The notes under the pieces: model-generated | What the model was told of the DNA's origin: nothing | Database searches by the model: none | Seen by the model: the letters and a program-made list of their open reading frames with translations, nothing else | Part shown: piece after piece, positions 34,269 to 43,623 of the stretch | Layout: each line of letters starts with the position of its first letter | Numbering within the stretch: the stretch's first letter is position 1 | Origin: an uncultured Flavobacteriaceae bacterium | GTDB taxonomy: Bacteria; Bacteroidota; Bacteroidia; Flavobacteriales; Flavobacteriaceae | Reading direction: 5' to 3' | Length of the DNA stretch: 64,000 nucleotides | Assembly (NCBI GenBank): GCA_947503005.1 | Contig: CANNCA010000002.1 | Location: forward strand, 62,001-126,000 | Program-made: the position numbers and the translations under genes

Positions 34269-36629
34269 ATGGAAACATTTATAGGAAAACCCGTAAAAAG
34301 AAGAGAAGACAATCGGTTTTTAAAAGGAGCTGGAAAGTATACCGACGATATTAAGCTTCACGGAATGACACATTCGGCCTTTGTTCGAAGTCCGTATGCA
34401 CATGCGAAGATAGTAAGTGTTGATACTTCCGCTGCGGAGAAAGCAGAGGGTGTAGTGGCCGTGTATACAGGCAGCGATGCCTGCGGTACTATTGGAGTAC
34501 CTTGTGGATGGCAGGTAGATTTCAAGAATGGGGAGACGATGCGCGAACCTATGCATCCACTATTGGCAAAAGATAAAATCAGACATTTAGGTGAAGCCGT
34601 TGCCTTTGTAATCGCCGAAACTTTGGAATTGGCTCGTGACGCTGCTGAATTGGTAGATGTTAAATATGAAGCACTTCCGGCAGTTACCTGTCCCAAAAAG
34701 GCCATGGCATCAGGTGCGCCGAAAGTCCATGACGAATGGGAAGATAATGCTGCTTTTGATTGGTGTATCGGCAACGATAGAGCTGAGGTAGAAGCTGCCT
34801 TGGCGAATGCGCATCATGTTACCGAAATGACCTACAAAAATCATCGATTAGCACCGAATGCCATAGAACCAAGGAGTTATATTGCCGATTACGATGTAAA
34901 TGCCGATAAATGGACTTTATATACAAGCACACAAAATCCGCACCTCGTGCGACTATTACTTTGCGCTTTCGCATTGGGCATTCCCGAGCATAAGGTTCGT
35001 GTCGTTTCCTATGACGTTGGTGGCGGATTCGGAAGCAAAATTTATCACTATACGGAAGAAGCTTTATTGACTTGGGCATCCAAGGAAATTGGGAGGCCTA
35101 TTAAATGGACGTCCGATAGAACAGAAGCCTTTTTAACTGATGCACATGGTCGTGACCACATCGTTCATTCTAAAATGGGATTTGATAAGGACGGTAAAAT
35201 CGTGGCTCACCTGACGGATGAATTCTGTGCAATGGGAGCTTACCTTTCTACATTCGCGCCAGCGGTTCCCACCTATTTGCATGGAACGCTTTTTCAGGGA
35301 GTTTATACCACTCCATTGATTCACTTGAATGTAGTAGCACCTTTTACACATACCGTTCCGGTTGATGCGTATCGCGGCGCGGGAAGGCCCGAAGCAACAT
35401 ATCTTTTGGAACGAATCATATCGAAGGCCGCAAAAGAAATGGATATGGACCCCGCGGAACTTCGCTTTAAAAACTTTATTTCCCCGTTTAATGGAACTAC
35501 AGAACCCGGGTATCAAACTCAAGTTGCCCTGCAATATGATAGTGGAAATTACGAGGGTGTTCTCAAACGCGGACTCGAAATGCTAGGCTACGAGGATTTT
35601 AGAAAAGAACAGGCAGAAGCCCGCAAAAATGGAAAATTACTGGGTGTAGGTATATCCACTTACATCGAAGGGTGTGGAATTGCACCTTCAGCCGTAGTTG
35701 GTTCTTTGGGAGCTCGAGCAGGACTCTACGAAGTCGGACATGTTCGGGTACAACCTACAGGTAAGGTTTCTGTTTTTACTGGAGCACATTCCCACGGACA
35801 AGGACATGAAACGGTATTTGCGCAATTTGTCGCCGATAAATTGGGAATTCCCATGGATGATATCGATATCGTACATGGAGATACAGACCAAGTTGCATTT
35901 GGAATGGGAACCTATGGTTCTCGTAGTCTAGCAGTTGGTGGTAGTGCAATTATCAAAAGTATTGAAAAGGTATTGGAAAAAGGCGCTAAAATTGCAGCCC
36001 ATAAACTGGAAGCCGCTGAAGAGGATTTGGAATATGCCGAAGGCAAATGGACCGTAAAGGGAACTGATAAATCAATTTCGTTCGGAGATGTCTCCTTGAC
36101 GGCGTACGTACCACATGATTATCCCGAAGGTGTAGAGCCCGGATTGGATTTCTCCAGCTTCTATGACCCAACAAATTTCACCTATCCCTTCGGAACCCAT
36201 ATCGCAGTAGTTGAGGTTTGTTCAGATACCGGAAAAGTTGAAATAAAACGTTTCGTCGCGTGTGACGACGTGGGTAATGTGATGAATCCCATGATAGTTG
36301 ATGGTCAAATTCATGGTGGAGTTGTTCAAGGAATCGGTCAAGCTTTATTGGAAGAAGTGGTTTACGATGGCGAAGGTCAGATGGTTACCGGTTCCTATAT
36401 GGATTATGCCATGCCACGAGCAGATGATATTCCGATGATAGAAACCGATAGAACCACGACTCCTTGTCCGCATAACCCTTTGGGTGTAAAAGGAGCAGGG
36501 GAGGCCGGAGCCATTGGTTCCACGCCAGCCGTGGTCAATGCGGTTGTTGATGCGCTATCGCATTTGGGAGTAACCGACATTCAAATGCCAGTCACACCAA
36601 AACGCGTTTGGAAAGCAATGCAGAGTTAG
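34269..36629 (+). CDS. coxL: Molybdenum hydroxylase large subunit, CoxL form II type
   Basis: 786 residues. Molybdopterin-binding segments include G-G-G-F-G-S-K (251-257) and a late G-A-G-E-A-G with the expected catalytic Glu at 745. The active-site loop reads A-Y-R-G-A-G-R (367-373), the form II pattern, not the A-Y-x-C-S-F-R of true (form I) CO dehydrogenase that carries the copper-binding cysteine. CO oxidation is therefore doubtful; hydroxylation of a purine, aldehyde or N-heterocycle is possible. The protein is in the normal size range of the family. Confidence 0.9.
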   Translation: METFIGKPVKRREDNRFLKGAGKYTDDIKLHGMTHSAFVRSPYAHAKIVSVDTSAAEKAEGVVAVYTGSDACGTIGVPCGWQVDFKNGETMREPMHPLLAKDKIRHLGEAVAFVIAETLELARDAAELVDVKYEALPAVTCPKKAMASGAPKVHDEWEDNAAFDWCIGNDRAEVEAALANAHHVTEMTYKNHRLAPNAIEPRSYIADYDVNADKWTLYTSTQNPHLVRLLLCAFALGIPEHKVRVVSYDVGGGFGSKIYHYTEEALLTWASKEIGRPIKWTSDRTEAFLTDAHGRDHIVHSKMGFDKDGKIVAHLTDEFCAMGAYLSTFAPAVPTYLHGTLFQGVYTTPLIHLNVVAPFTHTVPVDAYRGAGRPEATYLLERIISKAAKEMDMDPAELRFKNFISPFNGTTEPGYQTQVALQYDSGNYEGVLKRGLEMLGYEDFRKEQAEARKNGKLLGVGISTYIEGCGIAPSAVVGSLGARAGLYEVGHVRVQPTGKVSVFTGAHSHGQGHETVFAQFVADKLGIPMDDIDIVHGDTDQVAFGMGTYGSRSLAVGGSAIIKSIEKVLEKGAKIAAHKLEAAEEDLEYAEGKWTVKGTDKSISFGDVSLTAYVPHDYPEGVEPGLDFSSFYDPTNFTYPFGTHIAVVEVCSDTGKVEIKRFVACDDVGNVMNPMIVDGQIHGGVVQGIGQALLEEVVYDGEGQMVTGSYMDYAMPRADDIPMIETDRTTTPCPHNPLGVKGAGEAGAIGSTPAVVNAVVDALSHLGVTDIQMPVTPKRVWKAMQS

Positions 36630-36759
36630 CGTCATACGCTACACGCTATTTTTATTGCGTTAGGCGTAAAGCGATAAGCTTATAGCCATTTTAGCAAAAG
36701 TGGCTCGTAAAAATAAAATAGTACTCGCATGAGAACATTTAAATTAAAAAACATACAAC

Positions 36760-37566
36760 ATGATACCAGCAAAATTTGAATATATAAAAGCGTCGTCGGT
36801 AAGTGAAGCAATAGGTTTGCTTGAAAAGCACGGCGATGATGCGAAAATTTTATCAGGGGGACACAGTTTGATTCCCGCCATGAAATTGCGATTAAGTCGG
36901 CCGGAAGTGCTTATCGATATCAATGGAATTTCAGGGATGAATTCCATCACTGAGGATGGTAATGAAATTTTAATCGGTGCAAATTGTACCCATGCCGATA
37001 TTGTTAACTCTGATTTGATAAATTCAGAACTGAATATTCTTGCGTCCACCGCGAAACATATTGGCGATATACAAGTCCGTAATCGAGGTACCATCGGAGG
37101 AAGTTTAGCTCATGCGGACCCAGCAGCTGATTACCCGGCAGTGGTTTTGGCTTGTGATGCCAAGATTGAAGTAGAGGGGAAGAGTGGCAAAAGAACCATT
37201 CCCGCAACAGAATTCTTCTTAGGAATATTTACCACCGCTTTGGCAGAAGATGAAATCATAACTGCTATTCGTTTTCCAAAGGTTGCCAATGGCAATTATC
37301 AAAAGTTCTTTCAGTCCGCTTCGCGTTTCGCCGTTGTCGGAGTTGCTTGTGTGAAAGATGGAAACTCCGTTAAAGTTGGGGTTACAGGCGTTGCCGGAAC
37401 GCCTTACCGCGCCACGGCGGTAGAAGATGCCTATTCAGGTAGTTCAGATGCAGCTTCGCATGCTGTAGACGGACTCGAAGACGAGTTGATGAGCGACCAT
37501 TTTGCTGATGAGGAATATCGTGCGCATCTGGCCAAGGTGATGGTCAAAAAGGCCTTGGAGGCTTGA
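36760..37566 (+). CDS. coxM: CO-dehydrogenase-type FAD-binding medium subunit
   Basis: 268 residues. FAD-binding motifs of the family are seen: A-K-I-L-S-G-G-H-S-L-I-P near residue 32 and T-I-G-G-S-L-A-H-A-D-P-A-A-D near residue 112. It completes the hydroxylase, oxidising the Fe-S subunit and passing electrons to quinone or another acceptor. The gap of 130 bp after coxL is longer than elsewhere in the cluster. A strong terminator follows. The gene order small-large-medium differs from the medium-small-large order of classical coxMSL. Confidence 0.9.
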   Translation: MIPAKFEYIKASSVSEAIGLLEKHGDDAKILSGGHSLIPAMKLRLSRPEVLIDINGISGMNSITEDGNEILIGANCTHADIVNSDLINSELNILASTAKHIGDIQVRNRGTIGGSLAHADPAADYPAVVLACDAKIEVEGKSGKRTIPATEFFLGIFTTALAEDEIITAIRFPKVANGNYQKFFQSASRFAVVGVACVKDGNSVKVGVTGVAGTPYRATAVEDAYSGSSDAASHAVDGLEDELMSDHFADEEYRAHLAKVMVKKALEA

Positions 37567-37590
37567 TGAATTGAAAGCTTTATAACAATT

Positions 37591-37622
37591 AAACCCTGAT
37601 GCTTTGTGTCAGGGTTTCTTTT
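37591..37622 (+). terminator. Terminator after coxM
   Basis: AAACCCTGA (37591-37599) and TCAGGGTTT (37609-37617) form a nine-pair perfect stem with a 9-nt loop, followed by CTTTTT. It closes the cox cluster. Confidence 0.88.
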
Positions 37623-37696
37623 TAGTATTACATATATTCGTAATTCAAGAAAAGTGTTTTACCCGGTATAACCATCGGCGTTAATTTTTAAAATAA

Positions 37697-38752
37697 ATGA
37701 TACATAAGATTATCCCTAGAACAATCGCAGTTCTATTAATTTCTTTATCCACTCCGTCGGTTTTGGCACAAAATGCTTTCCAGAAGGCTTTTGACAAAAC
37801 CAGTCGCCCATCTTTAGAAAACCTGCGTATCAATTTTAAAGATTCCCTTGACAATACTACTTTCTTGCCTATTTCGGTTATTAAGGGAGAAAAAGAAGGT
37901 CCTGTTTTTACGATGGTTGCGGGAGTGCATGGGTATGAATATCCACCTATTGTTGCGGTTCAGGAGTTGCTACTAGAAATCAAAGCAGAAGAATTGATGG
38001 GAACGTTAATAGTGATTCCCATTGCGAGTACCAACTCCTTTTTTACACGCACCCCCTTTAAGAATGCAAATGATGGGGTCAATTTAAATGGTGCCTTCCC
38101 CGGAAATGTTGAGGGTACGGTGACTCAGCAAATCGCTCATTTCATTACTACAGAGATTATTCCGAAAACGGATGTGTTTTTAGATATTCATGGGGGAGAT
38201 GCGAGTGAAGATTTGCTACCCTTTATTTGTTATTATAACAATAAGAAAAATCCCGAGCAAACCAAGCTTGCAAAAGAACTTTCAGAAGTCAGTGGTTTTG
38301 AGTATATCGTGTCCTATCCGTATACTTTAAAAGATGATGAACCTGCTAAGTATGTCTTTAAACAAGCCGTGCAAGATGGAAAAACCGGGGTCAGTATAGA
38401 ATCGGGAAAGTTAGGAAATGTGCAAACTGAAGCGGTCGAGTTAATTAAAGTAGGTGTTTATAATATGCTACACAAAATGGGCATGTATATCAATGCTATT
38501 AAAATTAATGTGAAACATATTCGATTGAACAATCAAGATTATATACGTTCTCCAGAGCAAGGTATTTTTTACAGTTCATTCAAAGCTGGAGATACGGTTG
38601 AAAATGGTGCTATTGTTGGTACAATTAAAGACGAATTCGGAAAAATACTTTCGGAAATCAAAGCTCCAAAGTCTGGAATTATATTATACAAAATTGGAAC
38701 CCCACCAGTTAGTAAAGGTGAGACGCTAATGTGTATTAGCAATAAGGAATAA
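37697..38752 (+). CDS. Succinylglutamate desuccinylase/aspartoacylase family (M14-like) protein
   Basis: 351 residues with a signal peptide ending near V-L-A-Q. Zinc ligands are in A-G-V-H-G-Y-E-Y-P (H-x2-E) and D-I-H-G-G-D. The C-terminal domain (about 270-345; G-I-F-Y-S, G-A-I-V-G-T-I, P-K-S-G-I-I-L-Y) is the usual beta-rich extension. The family cleaves N-acyl amino acids or related amides. The signal peptide makes this a periplasmic member. Confidence 0.85.
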   Translation: MIHKIIPRTIAVLLISLSTPSVLAQNAFQKAFDKTSRPSLENLRINFKDSLDNTTFLPISVIKGEKEGPVFTMVAGVHGYEYPPIVAVQELLLEIKAEELMGTLIVIPIASTNSFFTRTPFKNANDGVNLNGAFPGNVEGTVTQQIAHFITTEIIPKTDVFLDIHGGDASEDLLPFICYYNNKKNPEQTKLAKELSEVSGFEYIVSYPYTLKDDEPAKYVFKQAVQDGKTGVSIESGKLGNVQTEAVELIKVGVYNMLHKMGMYINAIKINVKHIRLNNQDYIRSPEQGIFYSSFKAGDTVENGAIVGTIKDEFGKILSEIKAPKSGIILYKIGTPPVSKGETLMCISNKE

Positions 38753-38775
38753 AATTGCTGCAGCAAAAGGGAGGG

Positions 38776-38793
38776 AAATGCTAAGCATTTTTT
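38776..38793 (+). terminator. Weak terminator after the M14-like gene
   Basis: AAATGC, a 3-nt loop and GCATTT followed by TTT form a short stem. It is 24 bp after the stop codon. Confidence 0.4.
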
Positions 38794-38853
38794 CAATGCA
38801 CCGGTTCGTAAAAGTTTTAATAACTTTAAGGTAAAACATGGATAGTGAGTATC

Positions 38854-39138
38854 ATGACTAAAAAAGCATTTTTTCCAATTCTCATTATGACTGCAGGTTT
38901 ACTGCTTATACCTCTAATTGCCATGAAGTTTACTCCTGAAGTGAATTGGGGTGTTGGCGATTTTGTAATCGCGGGTTTATTACTGCTGGGTACAGGAGTT
39001 GTCATTCAATACTTAAGGCAGCGAATTACGAATCCAAAAACCAGAATTGTACTGATTATTTTGGTAATCGCCGCCTTTGTCCTAATTTGGGCAGAATTGG
39101 CCGTAGGTATTTTTGGTTCGCCCTTAGCGGGGAACTAG
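38854..39138 (+). CDS. Small membrane protein with three hydrophobic segments
   Basis: 94 residues from the ATG at 38854; a GTG three codons earlier (38845) is an alternative. Hydrophobic segments lie at about 6-25, 33-50 and 65-85, separated by a basic loop (R-Q-R-I-T-N-P-K-T-R) that should face the cytoplasm. No catalytic motif is visible and the family is not recognised. Confidence 0.68.
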   Translation: MTKKAFFPILIMTAGLLLIPLIAMKFTPEVNWGVGDFVIAGLLLLGTGVVIQYLRQRITNPKTRIVLIILVIAAFVLIWAELAVGIFGSPLAGN

Positions 39139-39209
39139 TGTTCTAACCCATATCACCTAAGTAGTAAAGCTTTTACTAGGCATGGGATTGGCTTTCTTAT
39201 TTTCTTTTC

Positions 39210-39632
39210 CTATTGCTGCATCTTCAGGTAATAGTCCGCCGAATGTTTCCCTGAACCATAGAACAAGAAGAAAATACATGACGCGAGGCTGATAGATGCC
39301 AGAATTAAATTGGTACTATTCAATTCCCCAAGAAAATTCACCAATACGGCACCTATTAAAATAGGTAACTGGGCAAGCACCGCCCAACGGGTCAATAAGC
39401 CCACCACAATCAAAAACCCACCTACGAAATGCGCGGGAACCACATAATGAAGAAGGAACATTCCCCCTGGAAGATTTTCAAAAGGTTTGAATACCTCAGC
39501 CATTTGAGCTTGGTTCGACATAATATCGACCCCCTTCATAAAAAGGAAAACGCCCAATGCCACTCTTACTAAATCTAATGGGTAATACGTATGGGTATTG
39601 GCCCATTTATTCAATGATTTTATGCTAGCCAT
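39210..39632 (-). CDS. DoxX family membrane protein
   Basis: 140 residues with four hydrophobic segments. D-L-V-R-V-A-L-G-V-F-L-F-M-K-G at the start of the first helix, H-F-V-G-G-F-L-I-V-V-G-L-L-T-R-W and a final G-S-G-K-H-S-A-D fit DoxX. The gene is convergent with the small membrane-protein gene and stands alone; the physiological role is unknown. Confidence 0.83.
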   Translation of the reverse strand: MASIKSLNKWANTHTYYPLDLVRVALGVFLFMKGVDIMSNQAQMAEVFKPFENLPGGMFLLHYVVPAHFVGGFLIVVGLLTRWAVLAQLPILIGAVLVNFLGELNSTNLILASISLASCIFFLFYGSGKHSADYYLKMQQ

Positions 39633-39820
39633 AACGAATTATTTATAGATTTAACTATCATAAGATACTCATTTTCAATGGGATAATAAAGTTAAATTTT
39701 TACAGGATAGAGGGTGCGGTTATTTTAAAGTAGTATAGTATACCTTCTTCAATGACCCTGGTGAACGAACTTTCGGAACGATTCTTGCTACCCTAAAAAT
39801 AGACCGCAAAACCCATCAAG

Positions 39821-40942
39821 ATGCAGAGAATGATTCCGCTACTTGGGCTGCTCTTGGTTTTTTCCTGTAGCCCGTCAGATACTTTAGAAGAAGTCACTAC
39901 GACTGTTGAGCATACTGAAATTACGGATGAATCTTCATCTTCAAATACACCCAAGGGGCTATCTTTTGACCATAGGAGCAAAGAAACGATTTTAGCCTAT
40001 TTCGACGAACTCATCGCGAACGAGCAAGTGATTGTTGGGCAGCACTGCGGTGATGCTCCGACTACTACCAAAGACTACTACAACAACTATGTTGATGTGC
40101 TAGCCGATGAAGCTGGAAGGCATGTGGGAATTGTCGGTGCCGATTTTGGTTGGTATTCAGGGTCTTACTATCCAGTAAATACATTAATTGATCATTGGAA
40201 CGAAGGCGGTCTGGTCACGGTTAGTTGGCACGCGGATAATCCTTTTGAAACTGGTATTGATGTATACTGGAATTCCGTTGAAAACAAAGAAAAGATCGAT
40301 TTAAAATCCCTGCGGAAGGGCGAACCGCAAACCGAGGCTTGGATAAGCTACCGAACTGAACTCGATAATGTTGCAGGCGCCTTACAAGAACTTCGCGATG
40401 CTGGTGTCACGGTTATTTGGCGACCCTTTCACGAAATGAACTGAGATTTTTTTTGGTGGGGAATGGATGCCTACAACAATAAACAAACCAATGAGGCAGA
40501 TTACAAAGCACTATGGATTGACTTGTACAATACATTGACCTATGATTATGGGTTGGACAATCTGATATGGACCTATTCTGTGATTCCTCATGTTGGTTGG
40601 AACGCCGATGTAACCACCTTTTATCCTGGGTCCGATTATGTAGACTTGGTAGGGATGGATTATTATGGAGCGACCCCTGATTTTCCGAATTATGAGGAAT
40701 TAAAATCTTTAGGAAAAACCATTGTGATGAGTGAATCTGGACCAAAGGATGCAGGCTATGGGCAATGGAACATGATGCAATTCGCTAATACGATCAAGGG
40801 TAAAGCCGCTTATTTTCTACAATGGCATAGTTGGAACGGAGCAGAAGTGGCTATCAAAGACAATAAAAATACTATCGAGATGATGAATAGTGATGCGGTC
40901 ATCACTCGAGATGAACTTCAAGATCTTACGACCCGTTTTTAG
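39821..40942 (+). pseudogene. GH26 beta-mannanase-like lipoprotein gene with an in-frame stop
   Basis: The reading frame is continuous over 373 codons except for TGA at 40442-40444. The first half (207 residues) carries a lipobox F-S-C, the GH26 opening V-I-V-G-Q-H and the acid/base motif R-P-F-H-E-M-N, directly followed by the stop. The second half resumes D-F-F-W-W-G and includes the nucleophile region V-M-S-E-S-G-P. GH26 proteins read H-E-M-N-G here, so the change looks like a single base substitution GGA to TGA. Both halves supply catalytic residues, so the gene is probably inactive unless read through. Confidence 0.85.
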
Positions 40943-41034
40943 AGTTGAAAAGCTGACTAGTATAACATCTTTACGAATACTACCAGAAGCAATATTAGAA
41001 TTAAGGTAACGTTTGAATAAAAAACAGCAGATGC

Positions 41035-42156
41035 ATGAAGCGAATTATAATTTTAATTGGCCTATTCAGTTTGGCCTCTTGCTCAAGTGATGATGGAGGT
41101 GTCAAAGAGCCTACCGTCCAGACGAGACCTTTTTATATGGGTTTTACTGCCTTTCCTTACGATTTGACGGTAGACGCTTCTGTCGAAACGTATCAAAATG
41201 TGATTCAAGCGGGTGACTTGTTTTTGAATCATTTTGACCATGGTGTGCCTTGGAACGAAGCACTAAACGATTTGCCTTTTCCAAATGAAGTCCAGGGTGC
41301 TATCGATGTAACCAAAAACGGACTTGAACCTAATACAAAAATCTTGTTGACAGCGACGCCCACGAATCAGTTGCGCGACGGTCTCGCAGCATATTGGAAC
41401 GATGCCGGAAGTCATCAACCGCTGCCCGATTATTGGAAAAACAAGACTTTCGACGATTCCGATGTTATTTTAGCGTATACCAACTACTGCAAAAGGATTG
41501 TTGACGAAATACGTCCAGATTACTTTGCCTACGGAATCGAGGTTACAGCAGCATTTAGAGAAGACGATGCCGCCTTTGAACAATTTCTTGTCTTGGCGGA
41601 TAGTGTTTATTCTACTTTGAAATCAGATTACCCCAATCTTCCGATTTTTTTGACTTTTCAAGATCGTTCTTTTAATAATACGAAAGAAGAGCTACTTAAA
41701 ATTACCGAAGCCTTGCTACCATTTTCAGATTACATAGCCATGAGTACGTATCCGTTTATAGACTATGAGAATCTTACTAGGGACGCAAACCCTTCTCTTT
41801 TCGAAGACAACTGGTTGAGCCAATTTAGGAATTTGGATACCACCAAGCCTTTTGCAATTTCCGAGACAGGTTTTTGCGCCGATGATCTTGTCATTCCAAA
41901 TTTGGGGGTCGACATAAAGGCTACACCCGAATGGCAAGAAGCTTATTTAAAAAAACTGTTCGACCATGCCACGGGTTTGGAGGCAGAATTTTTGGCTTGG
42001 TTTGTTTATAGGGATTATGATCTGCTATACGACGCTACACCAAATCCACCCGATATTCTAAAGATTTGGCGTGATAATGGCCTCTTGGATGGAGAAGGAA
42101 ACCCAAGACTTGCCCATCAGGTCTGGCTAGATTGGAAGGCGAGGACCAAAAACTGA
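41035..42156 (+). CDS. Putative glycoside-hydrolase-like TIM-barrel lipoprotein
   Basis: 373 residues, lipobox L-A-S-C (cysteine 16). Elements suggesting a clan-A-like glycosidase barrel are F-Y-M-G-F-T-A-F-P-Y-D, F-L-N-H-F-D-H-G-V-P-W, Y-G-I-E-V-T-A with a possible acid/base Glu, and P-F-A-I-S-E-T-G-F with a possible nucleophile Glu. It cannot be assigned to a GH family with confidence; GH53 or an uncharacterised group are options. It lies 92 bp downstream of the broken GH26 gene on the same strand. Confidence 0.65.
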   Translation: MKRIIILIGLFSLASCSSDDGGVKEPTVQTRPFYMGFTAFPYDLTVDASVETYQNVIQAGDLFLNHFDHGVPWNEALNDLPFPNEVQGAIDVTKNGLEPNTKILLTATPTNQLRDGLAAYWNDAGSHQPLPDYWKNKTFDDSDVILAYTNYCKRIVDEIRPDYFAYGIEVTAAFREDDAAFEQFLVLADSVYSTLKSDYPNLPIFLTFQDRSFNNTKEELLKITEALLPFSDYIAMSTYPFIDYENLTRDANPSLFEDNWLSQFRNLDTTKPFAISETGFCADDLVIPNLGVDIKATPEWQEAYLKKLFDHATGLEAEFLAWFVYRDYDLLYDATPNPPDILKIWRDNGLLDGEGNPRLAHQVWLDWKARTKN

Positions 42157-42158
42157 TT

Positions 42159-42533
42159 TTATTTTTTTGATTTTTCCTTCTTACTACTTTTTGCCAGCGG
42201 ATTGAAATCCAAACACATTTGAATCCAACTTTCGAGGTCCTTGTCTGTATCAATACCCTCTTCAGTAATAAAAACATAGCCTTTCATTTCACGGCCGGTA
42301 AAATTCATGATACTGCAATGGTCTTTGGATAGTGCATGCTCGTATTGATCGGGCCCAACTCTTGCCATCAAAAAAGAATGCCCGCTGGTTTTGTCGATGT
42401 GCATGCCAAAGCACATTTTACCATCCACCATAAAACAAAGTCCGCCCATCATTTTCTTTTCCTCAATGGCCGTGACCGATTTTTCCTTTAAAATTTGTCG
42501 TGCTCGATCGGCTAAAAATTCGTCATATGCCAT
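42159..42533 (-). CDS. TfoX/Sxy N-terminal domain protein
   Basis: 124 residues, cytoplasmic. The core matches the TfoX N-terminal domain: E-E-K-K-M-M-G-G-L-C-F-M-V-D-G-K-M-C-F-G and later L-M-A-R-V-G-P-D-Q-Y. Family members are linked to competence regulation in Proteobacteria; in Bacteroidota such short proteins have no established role. The Lys/Ser-rich tail is non-conserved. Convergent with the gene before it. Confidence 0.85.
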   Translation of the reverse strand: MAYDEFLADRARQILKEKSVTAIEEKKMMGGLCFMVDGKMCFGMHIDKTSGHSFLMARVGPDQYEHALSKDHCSIMNFTGREMKGYVFITEEGIDTDKDLESWIQMCLDFNPLAKSSKKEKSKK

Positions 42534-42658
42534 AACATTTATGTATCTACTTTAGTATAATATTCATGTTCGAATAGACTTCCTTCCTTTAAATGGGGCA
42601 TTCTATTCTAAATGACGTTACCCATTTATTTAATTGGACATTTTAGTCCGAGATTCAG

Positions 42659-43597
42659 TTATAGTTGTTCCCAAACACGCTCTATCAATGCTTTCGTAGC
42701 TTTTATCCCAGCTGGTTCTTCCATGTTTTTCCCCTCGAACTCAATTCCGATATGTCCATCAAAATCAGATTTTTTTACGATACCTAATAGCTTAGGATAA
42801 TCGATGACAGTGTCATTACCATTGGCGTCAAATACATAGGATTTCGCACTAACACCTTTCGCATATGGAAGCAATTTTGAAAGCCCTTCATGTGGTGGGT
42901 ATATATCAGAACAGTTTTTAATGGTTTGTGTGCTGCCCCATTCAGCACTTAGGCACCAATTTCCAAAATCCGGTAGGGTACCCAAATATGGATTGTTTAC
43001 GGCTTGAATTACGTCTAAAATGAAATCTGCATTCGAGGTATGGAGCCCATGGTTTTCTAAAATGACATTTATCTTTTCTTTGGCAGCGTATTCTGTTAAC
43101 TGCCCAAGTCCATCAGTGAGTGAAGATTTTAATTCTTCTAGGCTTCCCTCTCCAAAAGCGTTTACCCTAACTGAATGACAGCCCAACAATTTAGCAGCGT
43201 TCACCCATTTGTAGTGGTCTTCGACCGCTTTTTTTCTTTTGCCATCGTCTAAATCCCCCAACTTTTCGTCCTCATCCACCATCATGATCAGGCTTTGAAC
43301 TCCCGCATCCGATGCTCGAGTCGCCATTTCATCCCAGAATTTCTCGTTGGATGCATTATCTGTATAAAATTGATTTACATATTCAACCGCTGTGATGTCG
43401 TAATTATTTTTGGCAATGCTGGCGAAATTTATTGGATCAAGTTTTTTACTGAAAAAAGCTCGGTTTAGTGACCACTGGGCCAAAGATATTTTAGGCATGA
43501 CGTTTTCTGATTGGTTACCACAAGCATAAAAAGCAGGCATTGTAATCGCCGTAGTGGCGAGTGCGGTTTTTTTGATAAATGTTCTACGGTTTTCCAT
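42659..43597 (-). CDS. Tat-type sugar phosphate isomerase/epimerase family TIM-barrel protein
   Basis: 312 residues. The N-terminus R-R-T-F-I-K-K is a twin-arginine motif, followed by a hydrophobic stretch and F-Y-A-C, so it may be a Tat-exported lipoprotein. The barrel shows A-V-E-Y-V-N-Q-F-Y, I-L-E-N-H-G-L-H-T-S (Glu and His ligands), L-P-D-F-G-N-W-C and G-I-E-F-E-G-K-N near the end. The family includes hydroxypyruvate isomerase and keto-sugar epimerases. Its sequence is clearly different from that of the similar protein at 108-1088. Confidence 0.85.
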   Translation of the reverse strand: MENRRTFIKKTALATTAITMPAFYACGNQSENVMPKISLAQWSLNRAFFSKKLDPINFASIAKNNYDITAVEYVNQFYTDNASNEKFWDEMATRASDAGVQSLIMMVDEDEKLGDLDDGKRKKAVEDHYKWVNAAKLLGCHSVRVNAFGEGSLEELKSSLTDGLGQLTEYAAKEKINVILENHGLHTSNADFILDVIQAVNNPYLGTLPDFGNWCLSAEWGSTQTIKNCSDIYPPHEGLSKLLPYAKGVSAKSYVFDANGNDTVIDYPKLLGIVKKSDFDGHIGIEFEGKNMEEPAGIKATKALIERVWEQL

Positions 43598-43623
43598 AAG
43601 ACAATAATAATTTGGTTTTCAAT

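Noticed and set aside
34269-36629. True (form I) CO dehydrogenase
   Set aside because: The loop A-Y-R-G-A-G-R lacks the copper-binding cysteine of form I enzymes; CO oxidation cannot be claimed.
40442-40444. Selenocysteine or programmed readthrough at the GH26 stop codon
   Set aside because: The expected residue at this place is Gly, not Cys, and no selenocysteine machinery gene is in the window. A plain nonsense mutation or sequencing error is simpler.
42159-42533. Competence regulator Sxy
   Set aside because: Only the N-terminal TfoX domain is present, and a competence role is not established for such short proteins in Bacteroidota.
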